NCBI GenBank assembly: GCA_942159475.1
Contig: OW804094.1
Location: forward strand, 50,898,966-50,962,965
Direction: 5' to 3'
From: Sthenelais limicola
Lineage: Eukaryota; Annelida; Polychaeta; Phyllodocida; Sigalionidae
Length of the DNA: 64,000 nt
This document shows, one piece after another, positions 50,692-61,478 of this stretch (position 1 is its first letter; each line of letters opens with the position of its first letter). The notes beneath the pieces are model-generated. The model saw nothing but the letters and a program-made list of their open reading frames with translations. It was not told the origin of the DNA and made no database searches. The position numbers were made by a program, and so were the translations under genes.

Positions 50692-52576
50692 CGTAATAGA
50701 GGGAACTTCGTTCTCTATCTTGACTTTCCAGGAAATTTTGCGGTGGAGAAGCAAAACTAGCACGATTATTGTATTCCGCTATCACATGTTGCATTTCAAT
50801 CGGGTTGGGTGGGAACCTATTCAGACGCTGAAAACATTCAGGGCTATTGGCGCGCTTACTAGCACTATAGACCTCACCAGATGCACTTCTTCCTCGCTTA
50901 CCCCCTCTGGGATTAGGATTGGGACGGCCATCACCTTTTCCTCTGCCCCCTCCCCTATTATTCCGCCAAGGACCCTTGCCTTGAGTTGCATTGCCATGAG
51001 TTTGGTTGGGTGTTTCAGTGGCTCTTGTAACTTTAGGGGGACTTGCAGCGGTAATACCACTATGATCCATTTCCCTGCCCTGGTCCATAGGGATTAGGGC
51101 GGGCGCTTCAGCATTTTCAGCATTTTCTGTCGGTGCAGTATTGTTAGCGGCATCTGTTTGCTCAGCTTGGTTAGCATTCACAGCTGTTTGTGGTTTGGGG
51201 AGGACCTTTTGTCTCGGCGATCTACTCAAGGCGGGGTCCCATTGTACTCCAGCAGCATTGGTCATGACCAGATCTTTTCTCTCATATCCGATTTCACCGT
51301 TCAGATATTCCCTATAATCTTCGAGAATAGCCCCAATAGCATTATTACCAGTGTGCGTTCCTTCAGTAATTAACTTTGATGAAAGTGATGCTCCACAGGC
51401 CCAAAACCCATCATTAGTGGCTTCGAATAATTTCATTGTGCCAGTATCTCGCAGGACTTGTTTCAGTTGGGGATTCTGTTCGAATTTGGATTCTATTAGG
51501 ACTCTCATGACCCTAACTTTATCCTTATCCCATTCCGGATTCGATCGGGTTGCATGCGAAAGACTTTTTGCCGCTTTGGCATCCATGCTCTCAAATATCT
51601 CCTTAGCGACATCAGGCCTGCCAAGGGCATTTGCCCGGGCAAACTGATATGCTTGCTCGACAGACTTGAAGGGAATATTTTGGATGATCATGTCACAGGG
51701 GTAGAAATTAGACAAAACACTAAACTCCGACTGAAAGTAGACTTTCCCCTTAATTTTCTTGGTTTTGGCGTCTGAGAGTCGATATCCTTCGTCTAAGTGC
51801 TCTAGCTGGTTGTACTTATAGTCTACTCCGTCGATACTGATACGATCTTTGTAGATTCTTCCAACCTTTTTGTCTCCTTTTTCTTTTATATGTTTCCCAA
51901 CCGTGGCGAGCATGTCCTTTCTCTCCTGAATGGTAGTTGGGACATCCGCATTCACATAGACCTTGAAATATGAGGCAGAGTTTTTCAAGAGGGAACGATT
52001 ACTGAAGGCATAGTTTCTCCTGTCCTCGGAGCGGAATACTACTCTGATCTTTTTGCAGTTGAATTGATATGAATCAATTCGTCTGGCACTTACTAGATCG
52101 TCTATACCATAGCGTCCGTCAATTTCTCTTAGTATCTCCAACGCCACGCCAATTGTGTTCTCCATATAATTTTGGTAGGCACCAGTGAAAATCAGATTAG
52201 CTCTTCTCCTATCGATTTCTGACTCAAGCATTAGGTTTTCTAACTTGAGAATATGGGCCTCCTGCTCCCGACTCTTTCTGTCAAAGTTGGCCATAATCTC
52301 GGTATTATCCCGGTCTTTAACAATCAGCTCTCCCATTTTCCTCACAACTGTGTCAAGATTGGCCTGGGTGAATTCAAGCGATCTTTTCAAGTCTTGGGTG
52401 GTGCAATTTTCTTCTTTAATACCATACGTAGTCTTCGTCGTAAGATCATTGAACCCAAAGGGTGGTACTGACATAAATACACGGGGATTTTTCTTCTTCA
52501 CAAGACTCACACAAGGGTGTTTGTACAACTCATCTGCCCTTTCTTCCGAAACAGTTTTTTCATCCCCAAAACGCAT
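50672..52576 (-). CDS. ORF1: coiled coil - RRM-like - NADAR - RGG protein
   Basis: 634 residues from ATG at 52576; an upstream in-frame extension lacks an ATG. Numbers here count from an upstream GTG at 52654; subtract 26 for the ATG. Domains: a coiled coil (about 88-150), then an L1-ORF1-like RNA-binding core (RRANLIFTGAY at 149-159, DVPTTIQERKDML at 237-249, GRIYKDRISIDGVDYKYN at 265-282). A NADAR/YbiA-type domain (about 304-452) follows: VLSNFYPC at 313-320, FKSVEQAYQFARA at 329-341, WDKDKVRVM at 375-383, LFEATNDGFWACG at 409-421 and GNNAIGAIL at 436-444. Last is a Gly/Arg-rich RNA-binding tail (RNNRGGGRGKG at 564-574). The NADAR residues used by N-glycosidases of this family are largely conserved, including the Glu/Asp/Trp cluster. 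The expected core role is RNA chaperoning in the retrotransposition particle. What a NAD/ADP-ribose or nucleotide N-glycosidase-type domain does there is unknown; cleavage of host nucleotide derivatives or removal of ADP-ribose marks are possibilities. Confidence 0.85.
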   Translation of the reverse strand: MRFGDEKTVSEERADELYKHPCVSLVKKKNPRVFMSVPPFGFNDLTTKTTYGIKEENCTTQDLKRSLEFTQANLDTVVRKMGELIVKDRDNTEIMANFDRKSREQEAHILKLENLMLESEIDRRRANLIFTGAYQNYMENTIGVALEILREIDGRYGIDDLVSARRIDSYQFNCKKIRVVFRSEDRRNYAFSNRSLLKNSASYFKVYVNADVPTTIQERKDMLATVGKHIKEKGDKKVGRIYKDRISIDGVDYKYNQLEHLDEGYRLSDAKTKKIKGKVYFQSEFSVLSNFYPCDMIIQNIPFKSVEQAYQFARANALGRPDVAKEIFESMDAKAAKSLSHATRSNPEWDKDKVRVMRVLIESKFEQNPQLKQVLRDTGTMKLFEATNDGFWACGASLSSKLITEGTHTGNNAIGAILEDYREYLNGEIGYERKDLVMTNAAGVQWDPALSRSPRQKVLPKPQTAVNANQAEQTDAANNTAPTENAENAEAPALIPMDQGREMDHSGITAASPPKVTRATETPNQTHGNATQGKGPWRNNRGGGRGKGDGRPNPNPRGGKRGRSASGEVYSASKRANSPECFQRLNRFPPNPIEMQHVIAEYNNRASFASPPQNFLESQDRERSSLYYDGYGNF

Positions 52577-52699
52577 GATTGCAGCGTAGTGGGAAGTTCC
52601 AATAAACACCAGATATATACAGTTCAGTGATTGTTCAGAGTCAAATCTACTCACACGAAATAATGTTCAAGTAAGTCCAATATGCACAAATGAATGGAA

Positions 52700-52980
52700 A
52701 TGCGTAGTATGAGTGTGGGCGATAATCCTTTGTTTCACTCGGAGGGTATATCCAACACGTCTGCACGCGACCGCGGACGGACTACATATATGGATGATAA
52801 CATGTAATATGCATTGTTACACAATAATAATATCTAACATTTAATCAATAATAATTAATAACCAATTACGTATGATTATGTCATTTTACAGAACCATACT
52901 TATTACAACATGAAGCCTCCATACCAGACCTCCTTAAGGTCAATCCGTTCAAAGAACCTAGAACCTAGAAATGTTTGGAA
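52700..52980. other. 5' flank of the LINE; no gene seen
   Basis: A short CpG-bearing stretch (about 52,755-52,785, ACGCGACCGCGGACGGAC) may be the internal promoter or 5' UTR of the LINE. AT-rich host DNA follows. Confidence 0.4.
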
Positions 52981-52984
52981 CATT

Positions 52985-53480
52985 GTACACTATGTTCAAC
53001 TGCAGAGAATAGGACCTCTTTTACACTAAATATGGCAAAGATAATCATAAAAAGTCATGAACACTCTTTACTGGAATATGGGATAATTTTCTTTTCCATG
53101 GCATCTGCACTGTTGAAAGATGAATTGCAGCGAATCATTTTTAGGGCTGTAAAGAGCGTCTATATAAACGACCAAAGACCAAAATAAGACCTATGATGTC
53201 TGTGTAATGTCGATCCCCTAGAAAAGAGAAGGAATATCTCACTTATGAATATTATGTTTAATAAACAACTTGATTTAGAAGACCTAAGAGATATGTCTTT
53301 TGTAACTCGGCTAAATGATGGGTCGGTGGTAAATGTTGTTAAATTCTTCTTTAGAAAAAAATCAAAAAATCACCGCACTACACCTGGAACATGAGCATCG
53401 ACTACCCGGTTTCATAAGAAATGAAGGTTGGAAGAGAATCAAATGTTATTTAAAAAGCAATAATGATTGGTATAGGTGAG
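52985..53480 (+). pseudogene. LINE ORF2 C-terminal remnant
   Basis: The plus-strand frames carry LLEYG, LLKDELQRIIFRAVKSVYI and, in other frames further right, FNKQLDLEDLRDMSFVTRLN. These fit the post-palm part of LINE reverse transcriptases (LxxLQxxxNRAVR...LxxRR). Several frameshifts; no catalytic motif. Confidence 0.5.
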
Positions 53481-53484
53481 ATTT

Positions 53485-54730
53485 ATTGATTTATTGTTTA
53501 ATTTGTTGCCAGGCTTGATTATATATGTGCTTAGTCGTACGTTTACCTGAAAGTATTATCTCTGTATGGTAATTAAAATATCAAAAGAAACCTCGTGGAT
53601 TTTATTAAATTATTCATGTAGCATATTTATTGTTGTCTGTGGAGGAGAAAAATACAAAATATAAACTATTAGTAACTTGATTAAAAGTCTATCCTTTCTG
53701 ATGGAGCAATTATATAAATATTAAATCTCGATGTATAACTTATAAATTAAATTTACTTATATTGACCTAAATTGACTTATGATTTTGAATGGGTTCCATA
53801 ACATAAACATGTATCTGGACTCAACGAAAATAGGTCTTTTAAACATAATTGTAAATGTTATTTCTACATGTAAGGTCACAACATTGAAAAAAGTCTTCTA
53901 TTTCAGAACAAATGCCTTGATTGCTTGAAGCTTGATAAATAAAAGATGTCTATTTCATGATTCTTGATAAGTAGAAATATTATGCCCCTACTCCAAGGTC
54001 TGGAGGGCATAAAATCGATCCACCACCAATTGTATGCAGCCTACTATTGGTGAACTATGATATCGAATAGTATGAAGTATACCATAGGTTGGTGAACCAA
54101 AATGATGTCAAATAGTATGAAGTCTACTATAGGTTGGTGAACGAAATGATATCAAAATAGCTTATTGCGACCTTGTAATTGACAGACCAGACACTGATCT
54201 ATGCAGACAAAAGCCTGAAAGGGAAATTACATGTACCTCTACACATGCCTGTTATACCCCATGTTTGGACTCAGGTAAAATCTGACATAGAACTATTCAG
54301 CAACATTTCCATTTGATTAGATGTCATTTATGCATCAGTACAATCAAAAGTCAAAGCAGCTGTGAGCTATTTGATGTACCTGTATTCAGTCCCTAACTAT
54401 AAGGCATTGACTGGCTGGATTTTTATCATTATGCCTCCTTTCCACCTGTGTACCAAACGATGATTCCCTAAAAAGAACGTGTCCTCCCTCCCACACAGTA
54501 GTTTTTAGGTACTTTAAATCAGAACCACACCTATTTCTTGTGAAATGACCTGTTGCATATTTATATGGAAACATTGATAAAACTATTCCTTGCTGAAAAT
54601 GTTTCTCTATTTTGATTTGTATTCAGACTTTTTATTCAACACTGCAATCCATCAATTAATGATGCTATTCTCAATTGCTCTCTTGGACAAAAACCATCAA
54701 AGTATTACTGGCAGCTCATCCATTCTCTCC
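53485..54730. other. No gene recognised
   Basis: Strongly AT-rich. A near-duplicate pair of ~70-bp stretches lies at about 54,040-54,140 (TAGTATGAAGTATACCATAGG and TAGTATGAAGTCTACTATAGG, each followed by TTGGTGAAC). A piece at about 54,270-54,320 (AAATCTGACATAGAACTATT) weakly resembles MITE family C. Confidence 0.45.
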
Positions 54731-54800
54731 ATTATTACATACATATGTGATTTCGAGGGTGCGATTCAGAGGTGCTATTTGAAAAGTCAAATAGCACCTA
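54731..54800. repeat. Family D repeat unit, copy 0 with hairpin
   Basis: Reads TTATTACATACATATGTGAT, then GAGGTGCTATTTGAAAAGTC and AAATAGCACCT. The last two form a 12-bp hairpin (GGTGCTATTTGA/TCAAATAGCACC, loop AAAG). Equivalent units begin at about 56,536 and 56,817. Confidence 0.8.
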
Positions 54801-56535
54801 TTAGAGTCTATCCACCAAAATTTCGTCATATGACTTTTGTTCCATAGTGATGTTATTCTTGTGTATTCAAATGCAATATTAGCATATATGTATTCCTCTT
54901 ATTAAGAGCTGTCGATGGTATACCACATTTATATGTGTATGTCCAAAAATAGTTCTTTTAAGGTAGTTAATGTGTGTTTTATTTGCATAAATTGCTTTAA
55001 AAATCTGACTTACTCATTTTTGAATGCATATAGAATATAGAATAAGACTTCATATCATTACCTTTGATACATTGAAACATGTGAAAATACATAAAAAATA
55101 ATTTCATAAAAATAAATCTTGATAAGAAAACCCTCTATAGTTGTAGACTCAGAACTTGTTGTGGGGTAGGAAGATGTAAGCGACCGTGCTACAACTGTTT
55201 AAAACAATTGTAGAAAATAATATAACATGAATTGGGCATTTTCCCCTATGTTAAATAGACGAATTTTATATCATCTTGGCCATGGAAAAAATTCTTTTGA
55301 TATTCATTGGATATCTTTAATATAGCATCATATTTATTGCCTAAAAAATGGGCATGGGCAGCTTTTAGTGTAAGCGACCGTGCCATATAGGAACAACCAT
55401 AATTTTTCCCCATTTATTTCCTTAAAGAATTTTTTTAGAGAAAATATGCCCATCATTATAAGGAACATATTCAACTCATTTATATTTCTAAAAGAGCACA
55501 ACTTTTTCTCATATTCAATATTGATGTGTATATGTAAGCAACCGTGTGCTGTAAGCGACCGTGGGGACAAATTCAATTGGATTCGTATTCATAACATTTA
55601 GCCATTAGTAAAATCAAATATATATATGTTTTATCTTCGAATCATAAAGTATGGAATTTGGGCTTCTAGGAAAAGTTTATTTCAACAGAATCGGCCCAGT
55701 GGTTCTCTATTTATGGTTGGTTTGAATAGATCACAATTATTTCTCTATTTCTCAGTTAATTATGCAATATAATTATTTTGAAAATTATTCAGTTGGTCCG
55801 ATTCTGTTGGAATAAACTTTTCCTGGATTCCCCATATCAATATTTAATGATTTGAAAATGATTCGACATGGATCAAAATACTTCACAATCAGCCTCCAGC
55901 TCAGCATTGTTTCATGCAGTAGAATAGGAAATATAAATGCCCCAGTAATGGTTGAAATGTAAGCGACCGTGCTACACACTTTATTCATCCTTAACTTTAA
56001 AATATTTCGAATATTATCATTATTTGATTTGATTTGCATCAAACATTATTTGTCCTGTTAAATGAAGCAGACAGAATAATTATATGCAAAGCATATGATT
56101 AAAGATCTTATTTAGAAACAAACATGTCATTATGCTTAAAAAATTAAGCAAAATACCTTTACATGCAAATACCTCTAACTCTTAGAAAAACTTGTTTTTT
56201 CCTTTGAAAAAAATTGCATTGTTAACAGTAGTATGTATCTAATATTACTATGTATATAAACTAGCATAAAAAACATGTAAATATTGCTACAATGATGTTC
56301 AAGGAATTAATAATGTATGCACACGGTCGCTTACATGGTTACTGAAGTTCCCAGATTCAAAATATCATAGGATTACTGATTTTCAAGATTAGTTTCCCAA
56401 TTTTCACATAAATGTCGCCCAAGACGTTGGTTATATGGCATAAAAAATCAAGATGAAATAAGCACTTCTAAATTTTGCATGTTTTGAAGTCATATGACGA
56501 AAGATTGGTGGATAGACTCCTATGTGCTATTTAAG
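54787..56535. mobile_element. Possible TIR element with repeated TGTAAGCGACCGTG motif
   Basis: AAATAGCACCTATTAGAGTC, then TATCCACCAAAATTTCGTC and ATATGACTT (54,789-54,836), is inverted at 56,487-56,532 with about five differences, giving 46-48-bp ends around a 1.65-kb AT-rich interior with no coding frame. Six copies of a CpG-containing 14-mer, TGTAAGCGACCGTG, lie inside: 55,175, 55,369, 55,533 (one change), 55,550, 55,958, and inverse at about 56,322-56,335. Regularly repeated motifs in a non-autonomous element could be transposase-binding sites. Confidence 0.5.
55667..55832. repeat. Inverted repeat, arms about 32 bp
   Basis: AGGAAAAGTTTATTTCAACA with GAATCGG at 55,669-55,695 and its inverse CCGATTCTGTTGG, AATAAACTTTTCCTGG at 55,797-55,826 enclose about 100 bp. 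One mismatch in the main arm. Confidence 0.8.
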
Positions 56536-56815
56536 CCATTATTACATATGTATGCCATTTCAGGTGTGCTATTCAGGGGTGCTATTTGAAAAGTCAAATA
56601 GCACCTATGTGCTATTTGAGCCGGATATCCACATGATTGATGGAAAGTAAGGTAAAATACTATTAAAATCGATTTAGTATGTAATAAATACCTAAAAGCA
56701 CTCTGGTTTGTAATCGATCTTGACTTTGGGTCAAATCGCACAACACCCCAAAGGGGTGGAGTGCAATTTGACCCAACGTCTGGATCGATTACAAACCTCC
56801 ATTGTGCCATTTGGT
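56536..56815. repeat. Family D tandem unit, copy 1 with 93-bp palindrome
   Basis: Contains the GGTGCTATTTGA hairpin at about 56,576-56,608 and, at 56,705-56,797, a long palindrome. Its arms begin GGTTTGTAATCGATC and contain GGGTCAAATCGCACAACACCCC, around a central AAA. The unit repeats at 56,817-57,095. Confidence 0.85.
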
Positions 56816-56816
56816 A

Positions 56817-57095
56817 TATTATTACATATGTGATTCCAGGGGTGCTATTCAGGGGTGCTATTTGAAAAGTCAAATAGCACCTATGTGCTATTTGAACCTA
56901 ATATCCACAAGATCGATGGAAACCAAGGTAAAATACTATTAAAATTTCTAAGAGTTCTCTTGTTGATTAGTATGTGATAAATACCTAATAGCACTCTGTT
57001 CGGTTTGTAATCGATCGAGACGTCGGGTCAAATCGCACTCCACCCCTTGGGGTGTTGTGCGATTTGACCCGACGTGCTATCTTGACCCGCCACCT
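56817..57095. repeat. Family D tandem unit, copy 2
   Basis: About 280 bp, same order as copy 1. The central palindrome at 57,021-57,074 has arms CGTCGGGTCAAATCGCAC and its exact inverse, but the outer GGTTTGTAATCGATC arm is present only on the left. Confidence 0.85.
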
Positions 57096-59375
57096 GCTGA
57101 AAGCTAGTACTGCCACCTTCTAAGAAGTAGTGGCGCAATGGTAATTGTGTGGGAAGATGTACCATACTGTATTGAGAATGTGCGTTGGGTCGGTTCAAAT
57201 GTTATTTACACAATTCTATTCACAAACTGAATATTTTATTATGCTACTTTCAGGGTATTTGGCTCAATAATCGATCGTTCAGTTTCAGAGGCTTGAAGCA
57301 CCTAGAATAATTATCATATTACTGACATGTTATTAAATTACCGTAGGCATGTGGTCAGTTAGAAAGATAAATTTGATAAGACATGCCCGTCTCTTTGACA
57401 GTTTGACAAACTATTCAGTGTGTAGAGATCAATACATTGTGTCACAGGAAAATGAGTCAAAAGTCGCAATAAGTGATATTTTCCCAATGTTTTCTCACAC
57501 AAGAACCCTTGCTCAATATGTTTTTTTCATTCTTGGGGAATTTAGCCTTGTTAGTAGCATGAATATATATATCTACATGTACCAAATTTCGAGAATGGGT
57601 AATACATATATATATCTTTGCAATTTTAAAAAAACATTTATTTTGAAAATAAATAGAGAGTCCAATAAATATTCAATTACTAGCACCAAATTCCATTCAC
57701 TATTGATCATATGCTCCTAGCATAGACAAATATTGATATATAAACCTTTCTTTTGGGTTTTGAATCGTCATAAAGTATCTAAAAGCTAAAAGAAAACCCA
57801 TTTCGAATTTTTATTATACACGTACGATAAAAAATACTTTTATTGCACCCCACGTATTGCACCTCTCAAATGGAATGCGCATATGATAAATTCAAATAAA
57901 TCAGTAAAACAGATGGATCCGAGCGGTAAACACGCCTAGCGCTGCAGTGAGTCACAACGCTCCGATAGTTTAACTCGGATAGTTCAGCTCAGACTTCGCG
58001 CGGCATAAGTATGATGGCTGCCGTGGTGAGTGCAGTTGGCACCTCAACCGCGTAGCTCTTCTATAACTTTAATGCTCGCGCGTGAACCCTTCTGCCTATG
58101 CAAGTTAATAAGGATAAAAACGTGTAATGTCCCTTATGACACTTGGGTCGTATACATTGCATAAATTGACATAACAAGATGTCACATTATGCAATATTAT
58201 GTAATAATACATGGACATTAGATTGAAATGACGAATGGCAAATAGAATTGAGAGGACTTTATCTGGACAATCGGAATTCAGCGAAAATAGATCACGGGCG
58301 TTACACCCTGAAACATACATATATATATACAACATATCATGACAATAACGAATAGCAGACCATAAATATTGAATATTATAGAAAAGCGAAATAACTCCGA
58401 GGAGTACATAATTTATTGAGACCTTAAGAGGATTGTTTTTGAGAAGTTATATAATATGAAAGGTACATAGTAATATAACTAAAGTACACAATCTAATGAA
58501 TTTGTGTGAGGATTGCTTTGGGCAGCAGTAGTGCAGGAGCAGAGGTTGTCCCGCGTCCCACCAGACGTGGTGCGATGACCGTGGACGTGATAAAACATTC
58601 AGTGTTAAACTCGATTAAATCATAGTCTTTAAATTATCAAGGATAAATGTTTTAAATGTCTCTGTTCTATTACGACCATCCTCCCTATGGCAGCGTGCCC
58701 GCTCTACACCCTACCACAATTGCCCACAATTTCGTGGGGTTGGTCTAACACCTCCTGCATGAGAGAGTACGCACTACGATATTCGGGTGCGTCTATTTTA
58801 GTATGGCCCTTTGGTCAGCTTCCATGCAACCAATCAGCACCTGATGTGTCAAACATTTGGGTCATTGACCCAAGCGCTGACCGACTCCCACCAATATTGC
58901 TATTGGTGGGACATATCCTCCCTAGGCAGGCCCTCTATTCCGCAATGAGTTACTCCATACTAGGACGTAGACACTGTACTTATAGGGCTTGTCTAGATGG
59001 TGGGACAGGGCCTCGTGCGTAGTAACTCGGTGCGGAGTAGGGCCTGTCGAGGGAGAGTGATTATATAAGGTGGATAATTATGTGGTTTGGTGTCCTCCCC
59101 GGTGAGAAATATATGGAACATACCTAGGGTGAGGCACTAAGGTGAAGGCGGGAATAACGTAACCGGCTAAAATTGGCTCGGGTTAATTGATTAATGTTCT
59201 TTCCAATCTGGACTGCTCTTCCTTGTAACCTAGCTATTATTGTCAAATTAGTGGAAATAGCCATCATTATTGTTTTCAACATCACGAGGCATTTATATCA
59301 ACCTTGGATACTAAATACTCAATATTGCTAGTTGTAAAACAAGGGAAAATGCATGTTAATAAAGAAAATAACATG
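57096..59375. other. No supported gene; short palindrome
   Basis: An inverse copy of family B lies at 57,432-57,485 (CACAGGAAAATGAGTCAAAAG). A GC-richer block spans about 58,540-59,060. It includes a perfect CCACCAATA/TATTGGTGG hairpin near 58,898-58,919 and a 111-codon plus-strand frame (58,687-59,022) in which I see no domain. The 123-codon frame at 57,349-57,720 is also without motifs. Confidence 0.4.
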
Positions 59376-59480
59376 TGTAGTGAACTGCAGATTCATGGGC
59401 ATGAGTTTGCGAATTTCGGGAAAGAATGAACCAAACGAGAGAGAATTCGTTTACGGGAGGTTTATTAACCCCAAAACCCA
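59376..59480. other. Possible solo LTR edge
   Basis: TGTAGTGAACTGCAG at 59,376, followed by AACGAGAGAGAATTCG and GGTTTATTAACCCC, resembles the start of the 26,921 LTR in layout (TGTAGTGAACTC, then AACAAGGATTACTCTCG and GTTTTATTGCC) but not in detail. It could be the edge of a related element. The other end was not found. Confidence 0.25.
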
Positions 59481-60300
59481 ATTACACAAGTAATGTCACT
59501 GACGGGTGCTTAATTTGAACAACACCACTTTGGTATGCTCTAGATGTAAATTATTAAAGGAGAAACATGGTACAGCAAATCGACCATTTGCCCTCGTTCA
59601 TTGGAGACTCACAGGAGGGAGTAACTATCATACACCTCGTGAACGGTAGCACCAACTGCCCTGCCTCACTTCTTCACTGGCCGTTATATAAAACTCCTTA
59701 TATTGGCAAATGGTCTGATGTATTAATTTTGGGAAACTTGGAGTCTAAAGTGGGGTTTCCACTGGCTGCGGTAAGCTCTGCGGTAAGCCTTGCAATGGCT
59801 TGTGCTGGTTCTGTAGGTGGAGAGGATCGAATGACGTGGTCCTTGCCTACATGGTCAGTGAACGATGTAGGACCTCGCCACTCCTCAACAACACATCACC
59901 ATCGCAAGGCTTGCCGCAGAGCTTACCGCAGCCAGTGGAGACCACCCTTTAGACATTCATATTACTAAACATTATGTTAAGTAATGGTTGTTACTGTTGC
60001 CTATGTTCTGTTCCCTTGGTTGCTGATAGGATATATTCCTCTGCTGTTATAACCACGGAGGTTGCGCCATATCCTTTGTTGATCCCAAACATTTCGTTGA
60101 CCATGGGGGTCAAGACGTTGCCTATGCCGTGGAATCGGTGCTGGAATATTTCTCATCCACCTGTTGCAGGGGTTGCTGTAAGCCTTTCTCCCATTAATAG
60201 CTACTGCAGTAGCTGCTGCTCTATATGTACATCCGGATGGGAAGGCGGGGTTAGATCTTCCTCTGGCTCATTGTTATCGTAAAAACTAAAATAAGGGTAG
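59481..60300. other. Two unrecognised plus-strand frames, weak
   Basis: Frames of 133 codons (59,567-59,968, ATG start) and 102 codons (59,974-60,282) lie end to end in a GC-richer patch. The first contains a MITE-like inverted repeat in its second half, and neither shows a domain. A host gene exon cannot be excluded, but I do not call one. AGCTACTGCAGTAGCT near 60,198-60,213 is a perfect palindrome. Confidence 0.3.
59743..59954. mobile_element. Foldback/MITE element with about 50-bp TIRs
   Basis: GTCTAAAGTGGGGTTTCCAC plus TGGCTGCGGTAAGCTCTGC and GGTAAGCCTTGC at 59,743-59,793 are inverted at 59,904-59,954 with about four differences, around a 110-bp centre. Total 212 bp. Confidence 0.8.
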
Positions 60301-61475
60301 GGGTAGCAAACGTTAAGTCTGACATTTACTATTAGAATTAGAAACTCTGTGGAAAGATTAACGAAGTTTCCTTAGGCTATTATCACCAGACGCCAGAGGA
60401 AGGAATTGGAAAGAAGTGGGACAATTACATATATGATGATTGGGTAATGGTAAAAAATATTAAAACAAATCAGCTCATTGGGAAAATATGTTATAAAGAT
60501 TAATAGTATTGTGTATATGGCTTTTATTAGAGGGTTTAGGTACTTCAAGCAACACTACTAGGTTGGCTGTATACTTTTAAGAATTGAGGTCAAGTGTCCA
60601 GTGGATCAGTAGATTTTAACCAGTAGAAGGAAGTATACCTGCCCATGTAATGGTCATAATAGAAGCGCCCAGCCAAATTGCAACAATCAAATTATTTCAT
60701 TCATTGTGTTAATACGATTGCACAGAGAAATCTGTCTGTTATAATAAGAGTTTGACACTAATATATATATATAATTGTGTTGTATAAACTGCAAAGGTTT
60801 TAGGTCAGTACATCTTGTGGGCCTAGAATAAGTGTGTCTTATCAATGTATGTGCCCCCCCCCCCCCCACCCCGCCGAACAGCCTCGGGCTTACAGTCGCT
60901 CATGGTCTATTTCCTTTATATATGAACATATTTATCACATTTATAACTAATTTGCATCATCTACATTCAAATATAAATCATACCTTTCAACACATATGAA
61001 TTGGAAGAACAAACAATTTCATGTGTGTATATACCATATACCATATATATGGTTTGATGTACCAGCTGTGTTTGGCGTGTGTCTGTGTGTGTGTGTTCAA
61101 AGCAACCTTCAGAATTGTATGTTGTTCCAATGTCAGACATTAATTTTCATTCATTACAATGCTAGAAAATAATAGGTAGGATGAATTGAACAGAAATGAG
61201 CTGAATAAAAGGCGCTGCAAGTTCTCCCTTAAAATTCAATTGAGATGAAATGATTTAATATAGAATTTACGGTACAAACAATAAAATACCACCACATAAT
61301 CTGGGCCAAGTACAGTCAGGATGATCTATGATACCAAAAAATTCTCCCCCAGTTGTTCATAAGGTATTGGTAAATTTATATTGGACTGAGATACGATACT
61401 ATACCTATCACAGACCACCCGAACACATGGTACAGGGATCTGGTATTTCTGTACATGTATGTATAAAGAAAACCT
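60301..61475. other. No gene recognised; poly-C and (GT)n tracts
   Basis: A poly-C run at about 60,852-60,868 and a (GT)n run at about 61,079-61,096 lie in otherwise AT-rich DNA. ACCATATACCATATATATGG near 61,031 is palindromic. Confidence 0.45.
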
Positions 61476-61478
61476 GCG

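Larger units (their letters stand above)
45785..52700 (-). mobile_element. Full-length non-LTR retrotransposon with four ORFs
   Basis: About 6.9 kb on the minus strand. The 3' end is defined by a 14-nt A tail (T run at 45,785-45,798), with AATAAA at 45,812-45,807 just before it. From 5' to 3' it holds ORF1 (52,576-50,672), ORF2 (50,691-50,056), ORF3 (50,078-49,251) and ORF4 (49,275-46,396), then a 0.6-kb 3' UTR. Consecutive frames overlap by 20, 23 and 25 nt. No stop or frameshift interrupts any frame, and the endonuclease and reverse transcriptase motifs are complete, so the copy may be active or only recently dead. The RT resembles the CR1/L2/Jockey group. The 5' limit is uncertain, and no clear target-site duplication was found. 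Confidence 0.9.

Noticed and set aside
45750..52810. Target-site duplication of the four-ORF LINE
   Set aside because: CATATGATGTTAC-like sequence left of the A tail only loosely matches ATATGGATGATAAC near 52,790; not exact enough to set the 5' end.
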